In this document: one piece after another, positions 16,692-25,578 of the stretch
Position numbering within the stretch: the stretch's first letter is position 1
Layout: the number at the start of each line of letters is the position of its first letter
Assembly: GCA_030447245.1 (NCBI GenBank)
Contig: JAUJPG010000012.1
Span: forward strand, 62,302 to 126,301
Origin: Chloroflexota bacterium
GTDB lineage: Bacteria; Chloroflexota; UBA6077; JACCZL01
Direction of reading: 5' to 3'
DNA: 64,000 bases
The notes under the pieces: model-generated
The model's input: only the letters and a program-made list of their open reading frames with translations
Told to the model about the DNA's origin: nothing
Database searches by the model: none
Program-made: the position numbers and the translations under genes

Positions 16692-18730
16692 GCTCGGTCC
16701 CCCACAGTCAGCCTGAGGTTGCCCCACCGATCGACCTGGGCCCGATCTCCCGGCCAGAGGCAGGTCGTGCTCCCCATCTCCTCGACAATCGCCGGCCCAC
16801 TCATCGCGGTTCCGGAGCGCAGCGCGGCGCGGTCGTACACGGTGGCATCCTCGAGTCGGCCGCCGAAGTAGACTGGACGGCGCGTGGTCGTCGGTCGTCC
16901 ATCATCATGCGTCGAATCGGAGCGGATTGGCGGCTCGACCGTCGGGCCGAGCGCGCTCACCCGGAAGTTGACGATCTCGATCGCCTCTCGCGTCTCGCTG
17001 TGGCCGTAGACCACCTGGTGCTGCCGGTGGAACTGCTCCTCGAGAGCGGCGCGGTCCGGACGGGCCGGGTCGACAGGGACGAACAGGGCGTATGACTGAC
17101 CGACGTACCGCACGTCGCACCCACCCTCGACCGTGACGGCGTCGACATCGACGCTCTCCTCGGCCAGCAGCCGGCGCGCCGCCTCCGCCAGTTTGTCGAA
17201 GTGCGCGGAGAGAGTCGGGTCGTCGAGCGCCTCGAGCGTAACGACCTGGGTTTGGACCAGGTCCTGGCGCAAGGGCGACGCCAGCAGGCCGAGCGCCGAC
17301 AGGTTGCCAGGGTAGGGCGGGATCAGGACCTGCTCGATCCCGAGCTCGCTCGCCAGCTCCGAGGCGACCAGCGGGCCGGCCCCGCCATACGCCATCAGGA
17401 CGAAGTCGCGCGGGTCGTCACCCCGGTGGACCGAGATCTCGCGGATTGCCCCGGCCATCTTGACGACCGCCAGTCGGATGATGCCTTCGGCGGCGGCCTC
17501 GGGCGACAGGCCGCCCAGCTCGGCGGCGACCGTCGTGACGGCCGCGCGAGCATGCTCTGGCGCCAGGGCGACCTCGCCGGCCAGTCGTTCGCCACCGCCC
17601 AGCCGGCCGAGCACCACGTTGGCGTCGGTAACGGTCGCGGCCGTCCCGCCGAGCCCGTAACATGCCGGGCCAGGGCGCGCCCCGGCGCTTTCCGGACCGA
17701 CCTTGAGGACCGGGCCGATGTCAACACTGGCGATGCTGCCGCCACCGGCGCCGACGGTGTTGATCTCGATCTGCGGCAGGCGCGTCGGGTGGCCGGCAAT
17801 CGTCCCCAGATAGGTGGTCCGGGCCCGATATGCCTTGATCAAGCAGACGTCGGTGCTCGTGCCGCCCATGTCGCAGGTGATGACGTCTGGAAGCTCGGCC
17901 GCCCGCGCCAGGAACACCGCCCCGTTGATCCCACCGGCCGGCCCGGAGAGCATCGTCACCGCCGGTAGGCGGCGGCTAGCCTGAGCCGTCATGGTGCCGC
18001 CGTTCGACTGCATGATCAGCAGTGGGTGCCGGTAGCCGCTCGCGGCCAGGCGCGCCTCGAGCGCGCTCAGGTATCGGTCGATTGAGGGGCTGACCATGGC
18101 GTTGAGCACCGTCGTCGAGAAGCGCTCGTACTCGCGGTACTCCGGAATGACTGTCCCGGAGCACGAGATGTAACCGTCGCCAACCAGCTCCACGAGATGC
18201 TTGGCGGCCGACCGCTCGTTGGCATCGTTTCGATAGGCATGCAGAAAGCAGATCGCCCAGGCCTCGACGTCGGCACTCCGACCGGCTAGCTCCCGAACGG
18301 CCGCCGCGACCGCTGCGGCCGTGATCGGGCGCTCGACCGAGCCGTCGGCCAGAACGCGCTCGTCCACTTCGATCCGATACGGTCGGGCGACAAGCGGCGG
18401 CCGCGGGACGAATTTCAGGTCGTACAGCCTCGGGCGGTTACCGCGCCCGATCTCGAGGACGTCGCGGAACCCCCGCGTCGTCAACACGGCGACCCTCGCG
18501 CCCTTCCCTTCCAGGATCGCGTTCGTCGCGACCGTCGTGCCGTGGACGATCCGCGGCACGTTCAGCAGCGCAACTGCGGCCTTGCCGATCGCGTCGAGCA
18601 CGCCCCGCGCCTGGTTGTCCGGCGTCGTCGGCACCTTGGCTGCCCAGAGCCGGCCGCTGGCCGGCTCGAACGCCATCAAGTCGGTGAACGTCCCGCCGAC
18701 GTCGATACCAAGCATCACCTCGTCTGGCAC
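16688..18730 (-). CDS. hyuA: Hydantoinase A / oxoprolinase ATPase subunit
   Basis: 680 residues. HyuA subunits carry the actin-like ATPase fold that phosphorylates the ring amide before hydrolysis. The phosphate-1 loop is GIDVGGTFTD (8-17), an ATNAILEGKGARVAVLTTRG segment follows, and the second phosphate loop is ITCDMGGTSTDV. The substrate-side motifs SGPAGGINGA and GAGGGSIASVD are intact, as is MAYGGAGPL. It starts at GTG 18730 with AAGGAG upstream. That Shine-Dalgarno is carried in the last codons of the truncated cyclase, which fits an ancestral cyclase-hyuA-hyuB operon. Substrate unknown: hydantoin, 5-oxoproline or related. Confidence 0.94.
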   Translation of the reverse strand: MPDEVMLGIDVGGTFTDLMAFEPASGRLWAAKVPTTPDNQARGVLDAIGKAAVALLNVPRIVHGTTVATNAILEGKGARVAVLTTRGFRDVLEIGRGNRPRLYDLKFVPRPPLVARPYRIEVDERVLADGSVERPITAAAVAAAVRELAGRSADVEAWAICFLHAYRNDANERSAAKHLVELVGDGYISCSGTVIPEYREYERFSTTVLNAMVSPSIDRYLSALEARLAASGYRHPLLIMQSNGGTMTAQASRRLPAVTMLSGPAGGINGAVFLARAAELPDVITCDMGGTSTDVCLIKAYRARTTYLGTIAGHPTRLPQIEINTVGAGGGSIASVDIGPVLKVGPESAGARPGPACYGLGGTAATVTDANVVLGRLGGGERLAGEVALAPEHARAAVTTVAAELGGLSPEAAAEGIIRLAVVKMAGAIREISVHRGDDPRDFVLMAYGGAGPLVASELASELGIEQVLIPPYPGNLSALGLLASPLRQDLVQTQVVTLEALDDPTLSAHFDKLAEAARRLLAEESVDVDAVTVEGGCDVRYVGQSYALFVPVDPARPDRAALEEQFHRQHQVVYGHSETREAIEIVNFRVSALGPTVEPPIRSDSTHDDGRPTTTRRPVYFGGRLEDATVYDRAALRSGTAMSGPAIVEEMGSTTCLWPGDRAQVDRWGNLRLTVGDRA

Positions 18731-18735
18731 GCGTG

Positions 18736-18993
18736 TTACTCCTTCGGCTGCAGGGCGATCACCCGGGCCGGCGCACCATCGCCGCCCTCAACGGGCAACG
18801 GCAGCGCGAACAGCAGGACGCGCTTGGTCAGGAGATGTAGGTTCTGGAGGTACTCGATCACGCTCACGTCAGCCGGAAAGAAGGTGGCGTGGGTCGCGAC
18901 GTCGCTGGCTTCATGCTCGCGCTCGGGTGCCAGATAGCGGTCGCGGATCGGGTCATCCGGCGGGTAGTCGTAGCCGACGGACTTAGCGCCACG
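18736..18993 (-). pseudogene. Truncated cyclase (kynurenine-formamidase-like), C-terminal third only
   Basis: About 85 residues beginning GAKSVGYDYPPDDPIRDRYL and ending ARVIALQPKE match the C-terminal third of the intact cyclase at 21572-22249 (GYDYPPD, FFP, VIEYLxNLHLxxKR, FALPxPxEGxDGxPxRxIA). The N-terminal two thirds, including the HxGTHxDxPxH metal motif, are gone. Upstream the frame is noise. The two copies are clearly diverged, so this is not a recent duplicate. It ends five bases before the hyuA start, indicating it was once the first gene of the hyu operon. Confidence 0.75.
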
Positions 18994-19341
18994 ATGGTCG
19001 CATGTCCGTTGTACACGCCCCAGAATCGTTCCCGAAAACGTTACCAGACCGCCGGCAGTATGACCAACGAGCCCAGCCCGCCGGTAGTGGGTGTTCTGGG
19101 CCAGAGATCGGGGAACGCGGCAGCCATGCGCCGGGGGCAGGTGCCCGGTCCGCCACCGCAAGAGCGGGCCGGAAGGGCGAGTTGACAGCCCCAGGGCTGA
19201 GGACTAGAGTTGGTAGCAGAACCAGCGCCGCGGGGAGACGGCGCTTGAGACGGGTCTGGCTTGGTCGACGCGTCGCCACTTTCTGCGTCCGACCGTGGTG
19301 CAGTTCCGCGGCCCGGGCATTGGACGCATCGGAGGGTAGTG
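18994..19341. other. Divergent intergenic region, truncated cyclase / Nramp-like gene
   Basis: About 350 bases. No gene is supported on either strand. GGAGGG at 19331-19336 is the ribosome-binding site for the transporter. This is where the missing 5' part of the cyclase would be expected, but I find no trace of its HGFTHADAPNHF-type motif. Confidence 0.45.
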
Positions 19342-20907
19342 ATGGCCGAGGATCCCGGCGTCAATCCTGCGACAGGCGCAAGCACCGGTAAGCAGGTGCA
19401 GGCCGGCGGGCTCCCGCCATGGGGAGTGGCCGATCTGCCGGCCCCGCCGCGCTACAGCTTCCGGACCGCGCTCCGCGGGGCCGGCGCCGGTGCGATCGTC
19501 CTCGGGTTGGGGATCGGCAGCGGCGAGTGGCTGATCGGTCCGGCGGTAACCGCCCAGTTCACAGCCGCGTTGCTCTGGGTCGCGACGATCTCAATCCTGC
19601 TGCAGTGGATCTTCAACGAGGAGGCCTGTCGCTACACCCTCTACACCGGCGAGCCGGTCATGAGCGGCTTCATGCGGACCAGGCCGGGCGCGGCCTTCTG
19701 GGGCTGGGTCTACTCGATCCTCGGATTCATCCAGCTCGGATGGCCCGGCTGGGCGGCGGCCGCCGCCACCGCGATCGTCGCGGCGCTGATCGGCGGCGTG
19801 CCCGGGCCAGAACACCAGGGCCAGGTCTTGTTCTGGGGCTACATGACGTTTTTCGCCTCGCTGATCCTGTTCCTGTTCGGCCGGAAGGTCGAGAGGTCGC
19901 TCGAGATCGCCGAGTGGTTTATGGTGATCTGGATCCTCGTCTTCCTGCTGGCCATCGGCCTGATCTTCGTCAGCCCGGCCAATTGGCTGGCGGTCATCAC
20001 CGGCTTCCTCGGCGGCGGCGCCTACTACATCCGCAGCCCGCAGACGGGTGAGCTGATGGGCCTGGTGCCGCGGGGCGCGGATTGGTTCATCGTGGCCGGC
20101 TTCGCCGCCTATGCCGGGGCCGGCGGGCTCGGCAACTGCACCCTCACGAACTGGGTGCGCGACAAGGGCATGGGAATGGCTGGCCTCGTCGGCTACATCC
20201 CAGCCGCCGTCGGCGGGCACAAGGTCCCGCTCGCGGCCACCGGCAAGGTATTCGAGCCGACGCCCGACAACGTCCGGAACTTCCGCGAGTGGTTCAAGTA
20301 CGTCCGCTTCGACCAGGGCTGGATCTTCGCGCTGGGCTCCTTTCTGGGGATGGGCCTGCCGGCTCTGATGACCGTCCAGTTCATCGAGCCGGGAGTACAG
20401 GTCGGGGGCATGGGGGTGGCGGTCCGGCAGGCCGAAGGCATCGCCGCCGCGTTCGGCGGCCTGGGCAGCACAGGCGGGACGCTGCTCTGGTGGGGCACGC
20501 TCCTGACCGGCTTCTGGATCCTGTACAGCTCGCAGCTCGCGATCGTCGACCTGGTTCCGAGGACGGTGACCGACATCCTCTGGACCAGCAATCCGGCCAT
20601 CAGGAGCCTGGCCAAGGGCGACGTGCGCCGGGTGTACTACGCAAGCCTTGTCACCTTCGTGGTCTGGGGCTGCATCGCGATCAACCTGGCCCAGCCCTTT
20701 ATCCTGATCCTGCTCGGCGCCTTCATCGCCGGCCTGGAGATGGCCTTCTACGGAGTCCACCTCTTCTACGTCAATCGCAAGTTCCTGCCGAGGGAGATCC
20801 AGGCCCCGCTCTGGCGGCAAGCCGCGCTGCTGCTGTTCTCGGCGTTCTTCTCGATACTCACGCTCGTGGTGATCCTCGACCGCGTCTTCGGCATCAAGAT
20901 CGGCTAG
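19342..20907 (+). CDS. Nramp-like membrane transporter
   Basis: 521 residues from the ATG at 19342 (GGAGGG upstream). About eleven hydrophobic helices. The first helix contains GLGIGSGEWLIGPAVTAQF, the signature region of a divergent Nramp branch. In classic metal transporters the equivalent helix carries DPGN, and here the metal-binding Asp is replaced (GSGEW). Large loops include TGELMGLVPRGADWF and GGHKVPLAATGKVFEPTPDN. Cation or organic-substrate transport is possible, and manganese transport should not be assumed. Its position beside hyuAB and a cyclase suggests uptake linked to that catabolic locus, by inference. Confidence 0.85.
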   Translation: MAEDPGVNPATGASTGKQVQAGGLPPWGVADLPAPPRYSFRTALRGAGAGAIVLGLGIGSGEWLIGPAVTAQFTAALLWVATISILLQWIFNEEACRYTLYTGEPVMSGFMRTRPGAAFWGWVYSILGFIQLGWPGWAAAAATAIVAALIGGVPGPEHQGQVLFWGYMTFFASLILFLFGRKVERSLEIAEWFMVIWILVFLLAIGLIFVSPANWLAVITGFLGGGAYYIRSPQTGELMGLVPRGADWFIVAGFAAYAGAGGLGNCTLTNWVRDKGMGMAGLVGYIPAAVGGHKVPLAATGKVFEPTPDNVRNFREWFKYVRFDQGWIFALGSFLGMGLPALMTVQFIEPGVQVGGMGVAVRQAEGIAAAFGGLGSTGGTLLWWGTLLTGFWILYSSQLAIVDLVPRTVTDILWTSNPAIRSLAKGDVRRVYYASLVTFVVWGCIAINLAQPFILILLGAFIAGLEMAFYGVHLFYVNRKFLPREIQAPLWRQAALLLFSAFFSILTLVVILDRVFGIKIG

Positions 20908-20913
20908 GCAGCA

Positions 20914-20926
20914 CCCGGACACCGGG
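20914..20926. terminator. Short GC hairpin after the Nramp-like gene
   Basis: cccgg-aca-ccggg lies seven bases past the stop codon. It has no T-run and is a weak candidate. Confidence 0.25.
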
Positions 20927-21230
20927 CGGCTCGGGCCGGCAGCCCTGGAGACTGATGTGGGCGGTGGCGTTGGCACCGCCGCGCGTGCCCAGGTAGCCAA
21001 GCCCCCCGGCCACCAGCAAGACACCGCCGGCGGCTGTCCATGTGAGCGCCGCACGGTACCGCGCATCAGTCCGCCAGAAACCAGCACACCTCACACTTGC
21101 CACCGGGTGACAATCTCCTGGGAGTTGCCTGGCCTGGACCCGGCTGATTCTGGAATGAGCCCGAGATAGCGAACTCATGGACTCTATCGCTTTCGTTCCG
21201 TCGGCGATATGCTGACGGCGATCGCGAGGA

Positions 21231-21500
21231 GTGGCGATCATGGCCCGAGGGTGGGCGCATAGCCGTCAGTTCAAGCTGGTGGGCCAGCCGTACGACCATA
21301 CCGAAGCCGCGAGCGTCCTCGAGACGCTCGAGCACGAGGAGGTGTACCTGAACGACTACAGACCTTCGCCAAGGCAGAGGCCAACCTCGACCGCTTCACC
21401 GCGGCGTGTACAGCGCCAGGCCCTCCCTTGCGTGCTGGGGTATGTCCCGCCGACCGAGCTCGAGGCGGTCTACGCCCTGGCCATGCTTGCCAGCCGATCA
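21231..21500 (+). pseudogene. IS3-family transposase C-terminal remnant
   Basis: The translation KLVGQPYDHTEAASVLETLE then HEEVYLNDYR matches the end of the IS3 OrfB integrase core (GQPYDNA...KTLKHEEVYLNDY). The next segment, TFAKAEANLDRFTAACTAP, continues the family in another frame. LPCVLGYVPPTELEAVYAL, corresponding to HSSLGYVPPTEFEA, is back in the first frame. Two compensating frameshifts and the lack of the rest of the element mark a dead fragment. No terminal inverted repeats or target duplication were found. It ends about 75 bases before the intact cyclase. Confidence 0.75.
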
Positions 21501-21571
21501 CTCTGGACGTGGTTCGCACCCTGGAGTGCCGTCCAGAGGCCCAACCAAAGCATGCTCGTAGAGGATCAGCC

Positions 21572-22249
21572 ATGCCGCATGTGATCGATCTCACCCTCCC
21601 CACCCGCAAGCACTGGCGCTGGTTTGCGCGAGTGATGCTCTGGCATGACTTCGCCGATGGCGATAGCTTCCGTCACTCATTCATGACCATCAACTCCCAC
21701 GGCTTCACGCATGCCGATGCGCCGAACCACTTCCTGCCAGAAGGAAGTGACATCGCGGGCGTGCCCCTGGAGAAATACTTCGGGGAGGCCCTGGTCGTAG
21801 ATCTCAGCCACATTGGGGCCAACGAGCCCGTCACTGCCGAGGAATTGGAGCAGCATGCGGCGGATGTTCGCGAGGGTGACATCGTCCTGTTGAGGACGGA
21901 CTGGCCGTTGAAGTGCAGCTGGGAATCGATGGATTTCTGGGGTGAAGCTCCCTACACACACCGGAGTGCCTGCGACTGGCTGGTCGACCGCAAGGTCAAG
22001 CTGGTCGGCTACGATTATCCTCCTGATTTCGTACTGCGCTACCAAGTGACGGATCCACGCCGTCAAGGCCAGGTGAAGAAGGAAGAGAACGATACGCACC
22101 ACGTGTTCTTTCCGCGTGGGATTGCCGTGATCGAGTACCTCACGAATCTGCACCTCATCCAGAAGCGGCGTGTGCAGTTCTTCGCGCTGCCGATCCCGTT
22201 CGAGGGCGCCGACGGCTCTCCCGTGCGGGCCATAGCAATCGAAGATTAG
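21572..22249 (+). CDS. Cyclase family protein (kynurenine-formamidase-like)
   Basis: 225 residues. Cyclase/KynB-type metal amidohydrolases open or hydrolyse amides such as formylkynurenine. The zinc motif is intact as INSHGFTHADAPNHF, followed by a VVDLSHIGANEPVTAEEL segment, GDIVLLRTDW, the VGYDYPPD turn and the C-terminal VIEYLTNLHLI...FFALPIPFEGADGSPVRA. The ATG at 21572 has GAGGA 7-8 bases upstream. It lies downstream of the Nramp-like gene and an IS3 remnant, and it may replace the truncated cyclase at 18736. The substrate is unknown; a hydantoin- or oxoproline-type pathway is suggested by hyuAB. Confidence 0.9.
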   Translation: MPHVIDLTLPTRKHWRWFARVMLWHDFADGDSFRHSFMTINSHGFTHADAPNHFLPEGSDIAGVPLEKYFGEALVVDLSHIGANEPVTAEELEQHAADVREGDIVLLRTDWPLKCSWESMDFWGEAPYTHRSACDWLVDRKVKLVGYDYPPDFVLRYQVTDPRRQGQVKKEENDTHHVFFPRGIAVIEYLTNLHLIQKRRVQFFALPIPFEGADGSPVRAIAIED

Positions 22250-22662
22250 CCTCGCTCATGAGCGCCTGCTGACGGATGCCCCACGCCAGGAGTTTCGAAG
22301 TGCGCTTCGAGGCCTATCGCGCTCGTCGGGTGGTTGAGCAGGGCCCGGGGGAGCAGTGCGCCGTAGCCGCGGTAGGCAACGGGCGTGCCCCCGTTCGCCA
22401 GTGCGCGCGGGTTCGGCCAGACGTGCGCCTATCCAAGACAGTGGCGCAATCGAGTTGACGAAGCGGTTCGACGTGGGCGGGAATGCCGGATCGGCCGCCT
22501 TAAACAGTCACGCCGCCCGACCGTTGCCAGCCTGGCGGCATGAGCCTGCGAGGCGTCCGCGTTGGGTCTGCACCTAGCATCACCGCAGAAGTTTGGTTAC
22601 CCGGTGATGGATCGGTGCCGCAGCGGTCCAGTTGCCGAGGTGCGGGAGGTCGCTGTGACCGA
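22250..22662. other. Intergenic, no supported gene
   Basis: About 410 bases between the cyclase and the first insertion-sequence remnant. Nothing recognisable on either strand. It probably belongs to the same decayed mobile-element zone. Confidence 0.35.
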
Positions 22663-22887
22663 GAGAGCATCCGCGAGTATGCCGCGGCCCAACGCGCGCG
22701 CTATCGGCGCGCCGCGCGGACCGAGAAGGGCCGCATCCTGGACGAGGTGGTGGTGGTGACCGGCGAGTGCCGCAAGGCGACACTTCGCCTGCCGCGGCGG
22801 TGGACCCGAGCCTCCGCCTCCCGGCCGCGAGCGGGCCGCCCGCGCGTCCACGCCCGCTCGCGCACCCGCGAGCCCCGCGGGGTGTGG
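22663..22887 (+). pseudogene. Transposase/integrase N-terminal remnant
   Basis: ESIREYAAAQRARYRRAART continues EKGRILDEVVVVTGECRKAT and LRLPRRW, then RPRAGRPRV. This matches the N-terminal region common to a group of DDE transposases (IREYxxALRxRYxxAxRxEKxRILDEFVxVTGxHRKAAIRLL). No start codon, no DDE residues and no downstream continuation are present. The element family cannot be fixed from this piece. Confidence 0.5.
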
Positions 22888-23062
22888 ATGCCCAGGTTGT
22901 CGACGGTCACGATCGCCAGCCGGCCCCGGGCGGTCGAGCGGGCGACGGCGCGCCGGAGCCGGGCTCAGAAGGGGGCCGCGCGCCGGCCATCGGCGAGGTC
23001 CGGATGGTCGAGCAGGGTGATCGACCCGCGCGGGCTGAGCCGGATGTCCGCTGACAATGCCT
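22868..23062 (-). pseudogene. Possible DDE-transposase fragment, opposite strand
   Basis: On the minus strand the segments LSPRGSITLLDHPDLADGRR, then a stop, then ARLRRAVARSTARGRLAIVT and VDNLGIHTPRGS read like the second Asp region of an IS630-type transposase (vvlDNlxxHt). It is interrupted by a TGA and abuts the plus-strand remnant. The call rests mainly on the TVDNLGIHTP motif and is weak. Confidence 0.3.
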
Positions 23063-23070
23063 GTGTACGT

Positions 23071-23961
23071 TCACTTGTGATCTCGGTCGGCAAGGAAATC
23101 GAGCAGCAGGCTATTGACCCGCTCCGGCTCATCCATGTGCACCCAGTGGCTGGCATTCGGCAGTCGCTCGACACGTACGTTCGGTACCCACCGGCGACTA
23201 GGCTCGGCTAGCTCCTTGCCCAGATAGCGGTCGCGCTCGCCCCAGATGACGAGCACGGGCGCGTCGATCCTCCGAAGATCCGCCCACAGCCTGCGCGGGT
23301 CCTGTCGGAAGAGCGCTCGGTAGTAGTTGACTGCCCCTGTGAGCGCGCCGGGCCGCTCCAACGCCTCGACGTACCGCTCGATGTCCTCGGCGGTGAGCGC
23401 TCCTGGCCGCATCGGATCGGTGCGGAGAGTCTGACGGAGGACCGCGAAGTTTCCCGCCCGCAGGCTGGCTTCCGGCAGTCGTGGGAGCTGGAAGAAAAAC
23501 ATGTACCAGCTCTTCAGGAGCTGCCGACCGGTGCGCAGACCGCGCAGGAAGCGCTCCGGGTGCGGCACATTCATGATCACCAGCCGTTGCACCACCTCAG
23601 GATGGCGCATGCCGACGAGCCAGGCCACCGCCGCGCCCCAGTCGTGACCGCCCACCACCGCGCCTTCCGCCCCGCAGGCAAGAATAAGCCGCCGCACGTC
23701 ACGCGCCAGAATGGCGCTGCGGTAGGCCCTCACTCCGCGCGGCTTATCTGAAACGTTGTAGCCACGCATGTCCGGGGCGACCACGCGGAACCCCGCGCTG
23801 GCCAGGGCCGGTATTTGATGCCGCCACGAATACCAGAAGTCGGGGAAGCCGTGCAGGAGCACGACCAGCGGCCCCTCACCCGCTTCGACATAGTGCAGGC
23901 GCACGTCGCCCAAGTCTGCGTAGCAGTGCGCAATCTGCCCCTCATTCCACATCGTGTTCAC
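23071..23961 (-). CDS. Alpha/beta hydrolase, epoxide-hydrolase-like
   Basis: 296 residues from GTG 23961 (GGAGG about 11 bases upstream; an ATG at 23952 is an alternative). HGFPDFWYSWR (37-47) is the oxyanion-hole loop. The nucleophile is Asp107 in VGGHDWGAA, as in epoxide hydrolases and haloalkane dehalogenases rather than esterases. VIWGERDRYLG holds the acid and NASHWVHMDEP the catalytic His. A cap domain with FFFQLPRLPE and NYYRALF lies between. The PHPERF and YYRA motifs favour soluble epoxide hydrolase. It is alone on this strand between mobile-element debris and the ammonia-lyase gene. Confidence 0.92.
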   Translation of the reverse strand: MNTMWNEGQIAHCYADLGDVRLHYVEAGEGPLVVLLHGFPDFWYSWRHQIPALASAGFRVVAPDMRGYNVSDKPRGVRAYRSAILARDVRRLILACGAEGAVVGGHDWGAAVAWLVGMRHPEVVQRLVIMNVPHPERFLRGLRTGRQLLKSWYMFFFQLPRLPEASLRAGNFAVLRQTLRTDPMRPGALTAEDIERYVEALERPGALTGAVNYYRALFRQDPRRLWADLRRIDAPVLVIWGERDRYLGKELAEPSRRWVPNVRVERLPNASHWVHMDEPERVNSLLLDFLADRDHK

Positions 23962-24395
23962 TGCACAAGCTCCCTCCAGCCTCGGTGAACAGCTGGCTCC
24001 GTCAGATGAGGAGAGGGCGAAAACCTGCCCGATGGCCCGCCTTACCCCCGGTCGCGGTGCCGTGCCGCCGCCCGCCAGCGATTATCCGCCTATAATCCCG
24101 GGTGCCGCTGAGCGACGACGTTCCTAAGTCAGCTTTCGAGCTGCCATCCTGCTGATGGGTATCCGTTCGGCGCCCGCCGCCAGTGCCGATTGCTACCTCA
24201 CAACAAGCGGTCTCAGTCGGGGAACGATTGACGCCGACCCGCGGACCGTCCGTGCCACCGCCATCTGGATCGCTGGACGCTCGATCGGCGCGGTCGGCCG
24301 ACCCGCCAAGACTCTGATGGCGAGGTTCGGAGCTTCGCGCACAACGACCAGAGCGCGTCAACCTTGATGCCGCGGGTGTGGGTGGAGACGGAACG
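23962..24395. other. Divergent intergenic region with a consensus -10
   Basis: About 430 bases with no supported gene. It contains a perfect TATAAT on the plus strand at 24091-24096 (gcctataatccc) preceded by attat, about 300 bases before the ammonia-lyase gene. No good -35 was found. A small RNA or long leader is conceivable but not shown. Confidence 0.4.
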
Positions 24396-25361
24396 TTGAG
24401 CTCGGAGGTCCAGACCAGGAGCCTCCTGTCGGTGGACGACGTGCGGCAGGCCGCCGCCCGAATCGCGCCGTACGTCCGCCGCACGCCGGTCCTGGCGCTC
24501 GGCCGCACTGCTCGCGCCGAGCTGCGCTGGGACGTCGTCCTCAAACTGGAAAACCTCCAGGTCACCGGCTCGTTCAAGCCGCGCGGGGCGCTCAACGCGA
24601 TGCTGTCGTTGGGTGCAGGCGCCATTCAACGCGGGGTAGTCACCGCGTCCGGCGGCAATCACGGCCTCGGGGTGGCCTACGCGGCGCGGCAGCTCGGCGT
24701 ACCGGCCACCGTCTACGTGCCGGAGACGGCGCCGGCCGTCAAGCGGGAGCGGATCGCCTCCTGGGGCGCCGACGTCCGGCTGGTCGGTCGAGAGTACGCC
24801 GCGGCGGCCGAAGCGGCCCACGCCGAAGCCGAGCGACACGGGCGGCCCTACCTGCACGCCTACGCCGACCTGCCGGTGATCGCCGGCCAGGGGACTGTCG
24901 CGCCCGAGTTCGTCGACGACGCGGACGGGCCGTTCGACTACCTGCTGATCGCCGTCGGCGGGGGCGGTCTGATCGCCGGTATGGCGACGGCGGTCTCGGA
25001 GATGCCCTGGCTGACTGTCGTCGGCATCGAGCCGGAGGGCGCCGCCACGCTCCATCAAGCCTGGGCCGCCGGTGGCCCGGTCGACCTGACGCGGCTGGAC
25101 TCGCTGGCGTCGGACGCGTTGGGCGCCCGCCGAGTCGGCGAGGCAAACTACGCTCTCGCCCGGGCGCACGTGGCGCGCGTCGAGCTGGTCACGGACGACG
25201 ACATCCTTGCCGCTCAGGAGTTCCTCTGGCAGGAGACCGGGACGGTCGCCGAGCCAGGCGGCGCCGCCGCGCTGGCCGGGCTGCTCTCCGGCAAGAGCGG
25301 CATTCCCGAAGGCGCCCGCGTCGGCGTCCTGGTGTGCGGCGGCAACACCCAGCACGCCTGA
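24396..25361 (+). CDS. Threonine/serine ammonia-lyase-like PLP enzyme
   Basis: 321 residues if started at TTG 24396, which has GGTGGAG at ideal spacing. A GTG at 24378 would add six residues. Fold-type II PLP enzyme: Lys61 in GSFKPRGA binds PLP, SGGNHG (85-90) holds the phosphate, and GGGGLIAG follows, with LVCGGNTQHA at the C-terminus. No ACT regulatory domain is present, so it matches catabolic threonine/serine dehydratase or EutB-like (hydroxyectoine) proteins rather than biosynthetic IlvA. Substrate undecided. Confidence 0.9.
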   Translation: MSSEVQTRSLLSVDDVRQAAARIAPYVRRTPVLALGRTARAELRWDVVLKLENLQVTGSFKPRGALNAMLSLGAGAIQRGVVTASGGNHGLGVAYAARQLGVPATVYVPETAPAVKRERIASWGADVRLVGREYAAAAEAAHAEAERHGRPYLHAYADLPVIAGQGTVAPEFVDDADGPFDYLLIAVGGGGLIAGMATAVSEMPWLTVVGIEPEGAATLHQAWAAGGPVDLTRLDSLASDALGARRVGEANYALARAHVARVELVTDDDILAAQEFLWQETGTVAEPGGAAALAGLLSGKSGIPEGARVGVLVCGGNTQHA

Positions 25362-25578
25362 ACGCCCCGCCGCCGTCGGCCGCCATGCCACCGACCCGAG
25401 GGGGCAAGCGTGGGAGGGGCCGACGTGGTGGCAGCCAGGGGTACGCTCAGTGTGGCGGCAAGCACACCGAGACGGCGACGCCTCGCGGCGTGTTGCGCTG
25501 CCCAAGCGTCACGACCCAGCACATCGGCTCGCCGATGTGCCTCGGGCTCGTGCGCGGGCTCGACTCAGGTGCGTGGTG

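Noticed and set aside
19591..21087. 498-codon minus-strand frame opposite the Nramp-like gene
   Set aside because: Antisense of a helix-rich membrane protein; Glu/Arg/Gln-rich with no motif.
20894..21241. 115-codon minus-strand frame with a hydrophobic segment (AALTWTAAGGVLLVAGGLGYL)
   Set aside because: One helix-like stretch, but no ribosome-binding site and random-looking flanks; it overlaps the IS3-remnant zone.
23962..24395. tRNA or other structured RNA gene near the TATAAT at 24091
   Set aside because: No cloverleaf, no GGTTCRANYCC-type T-arm and no CCA end could be found.
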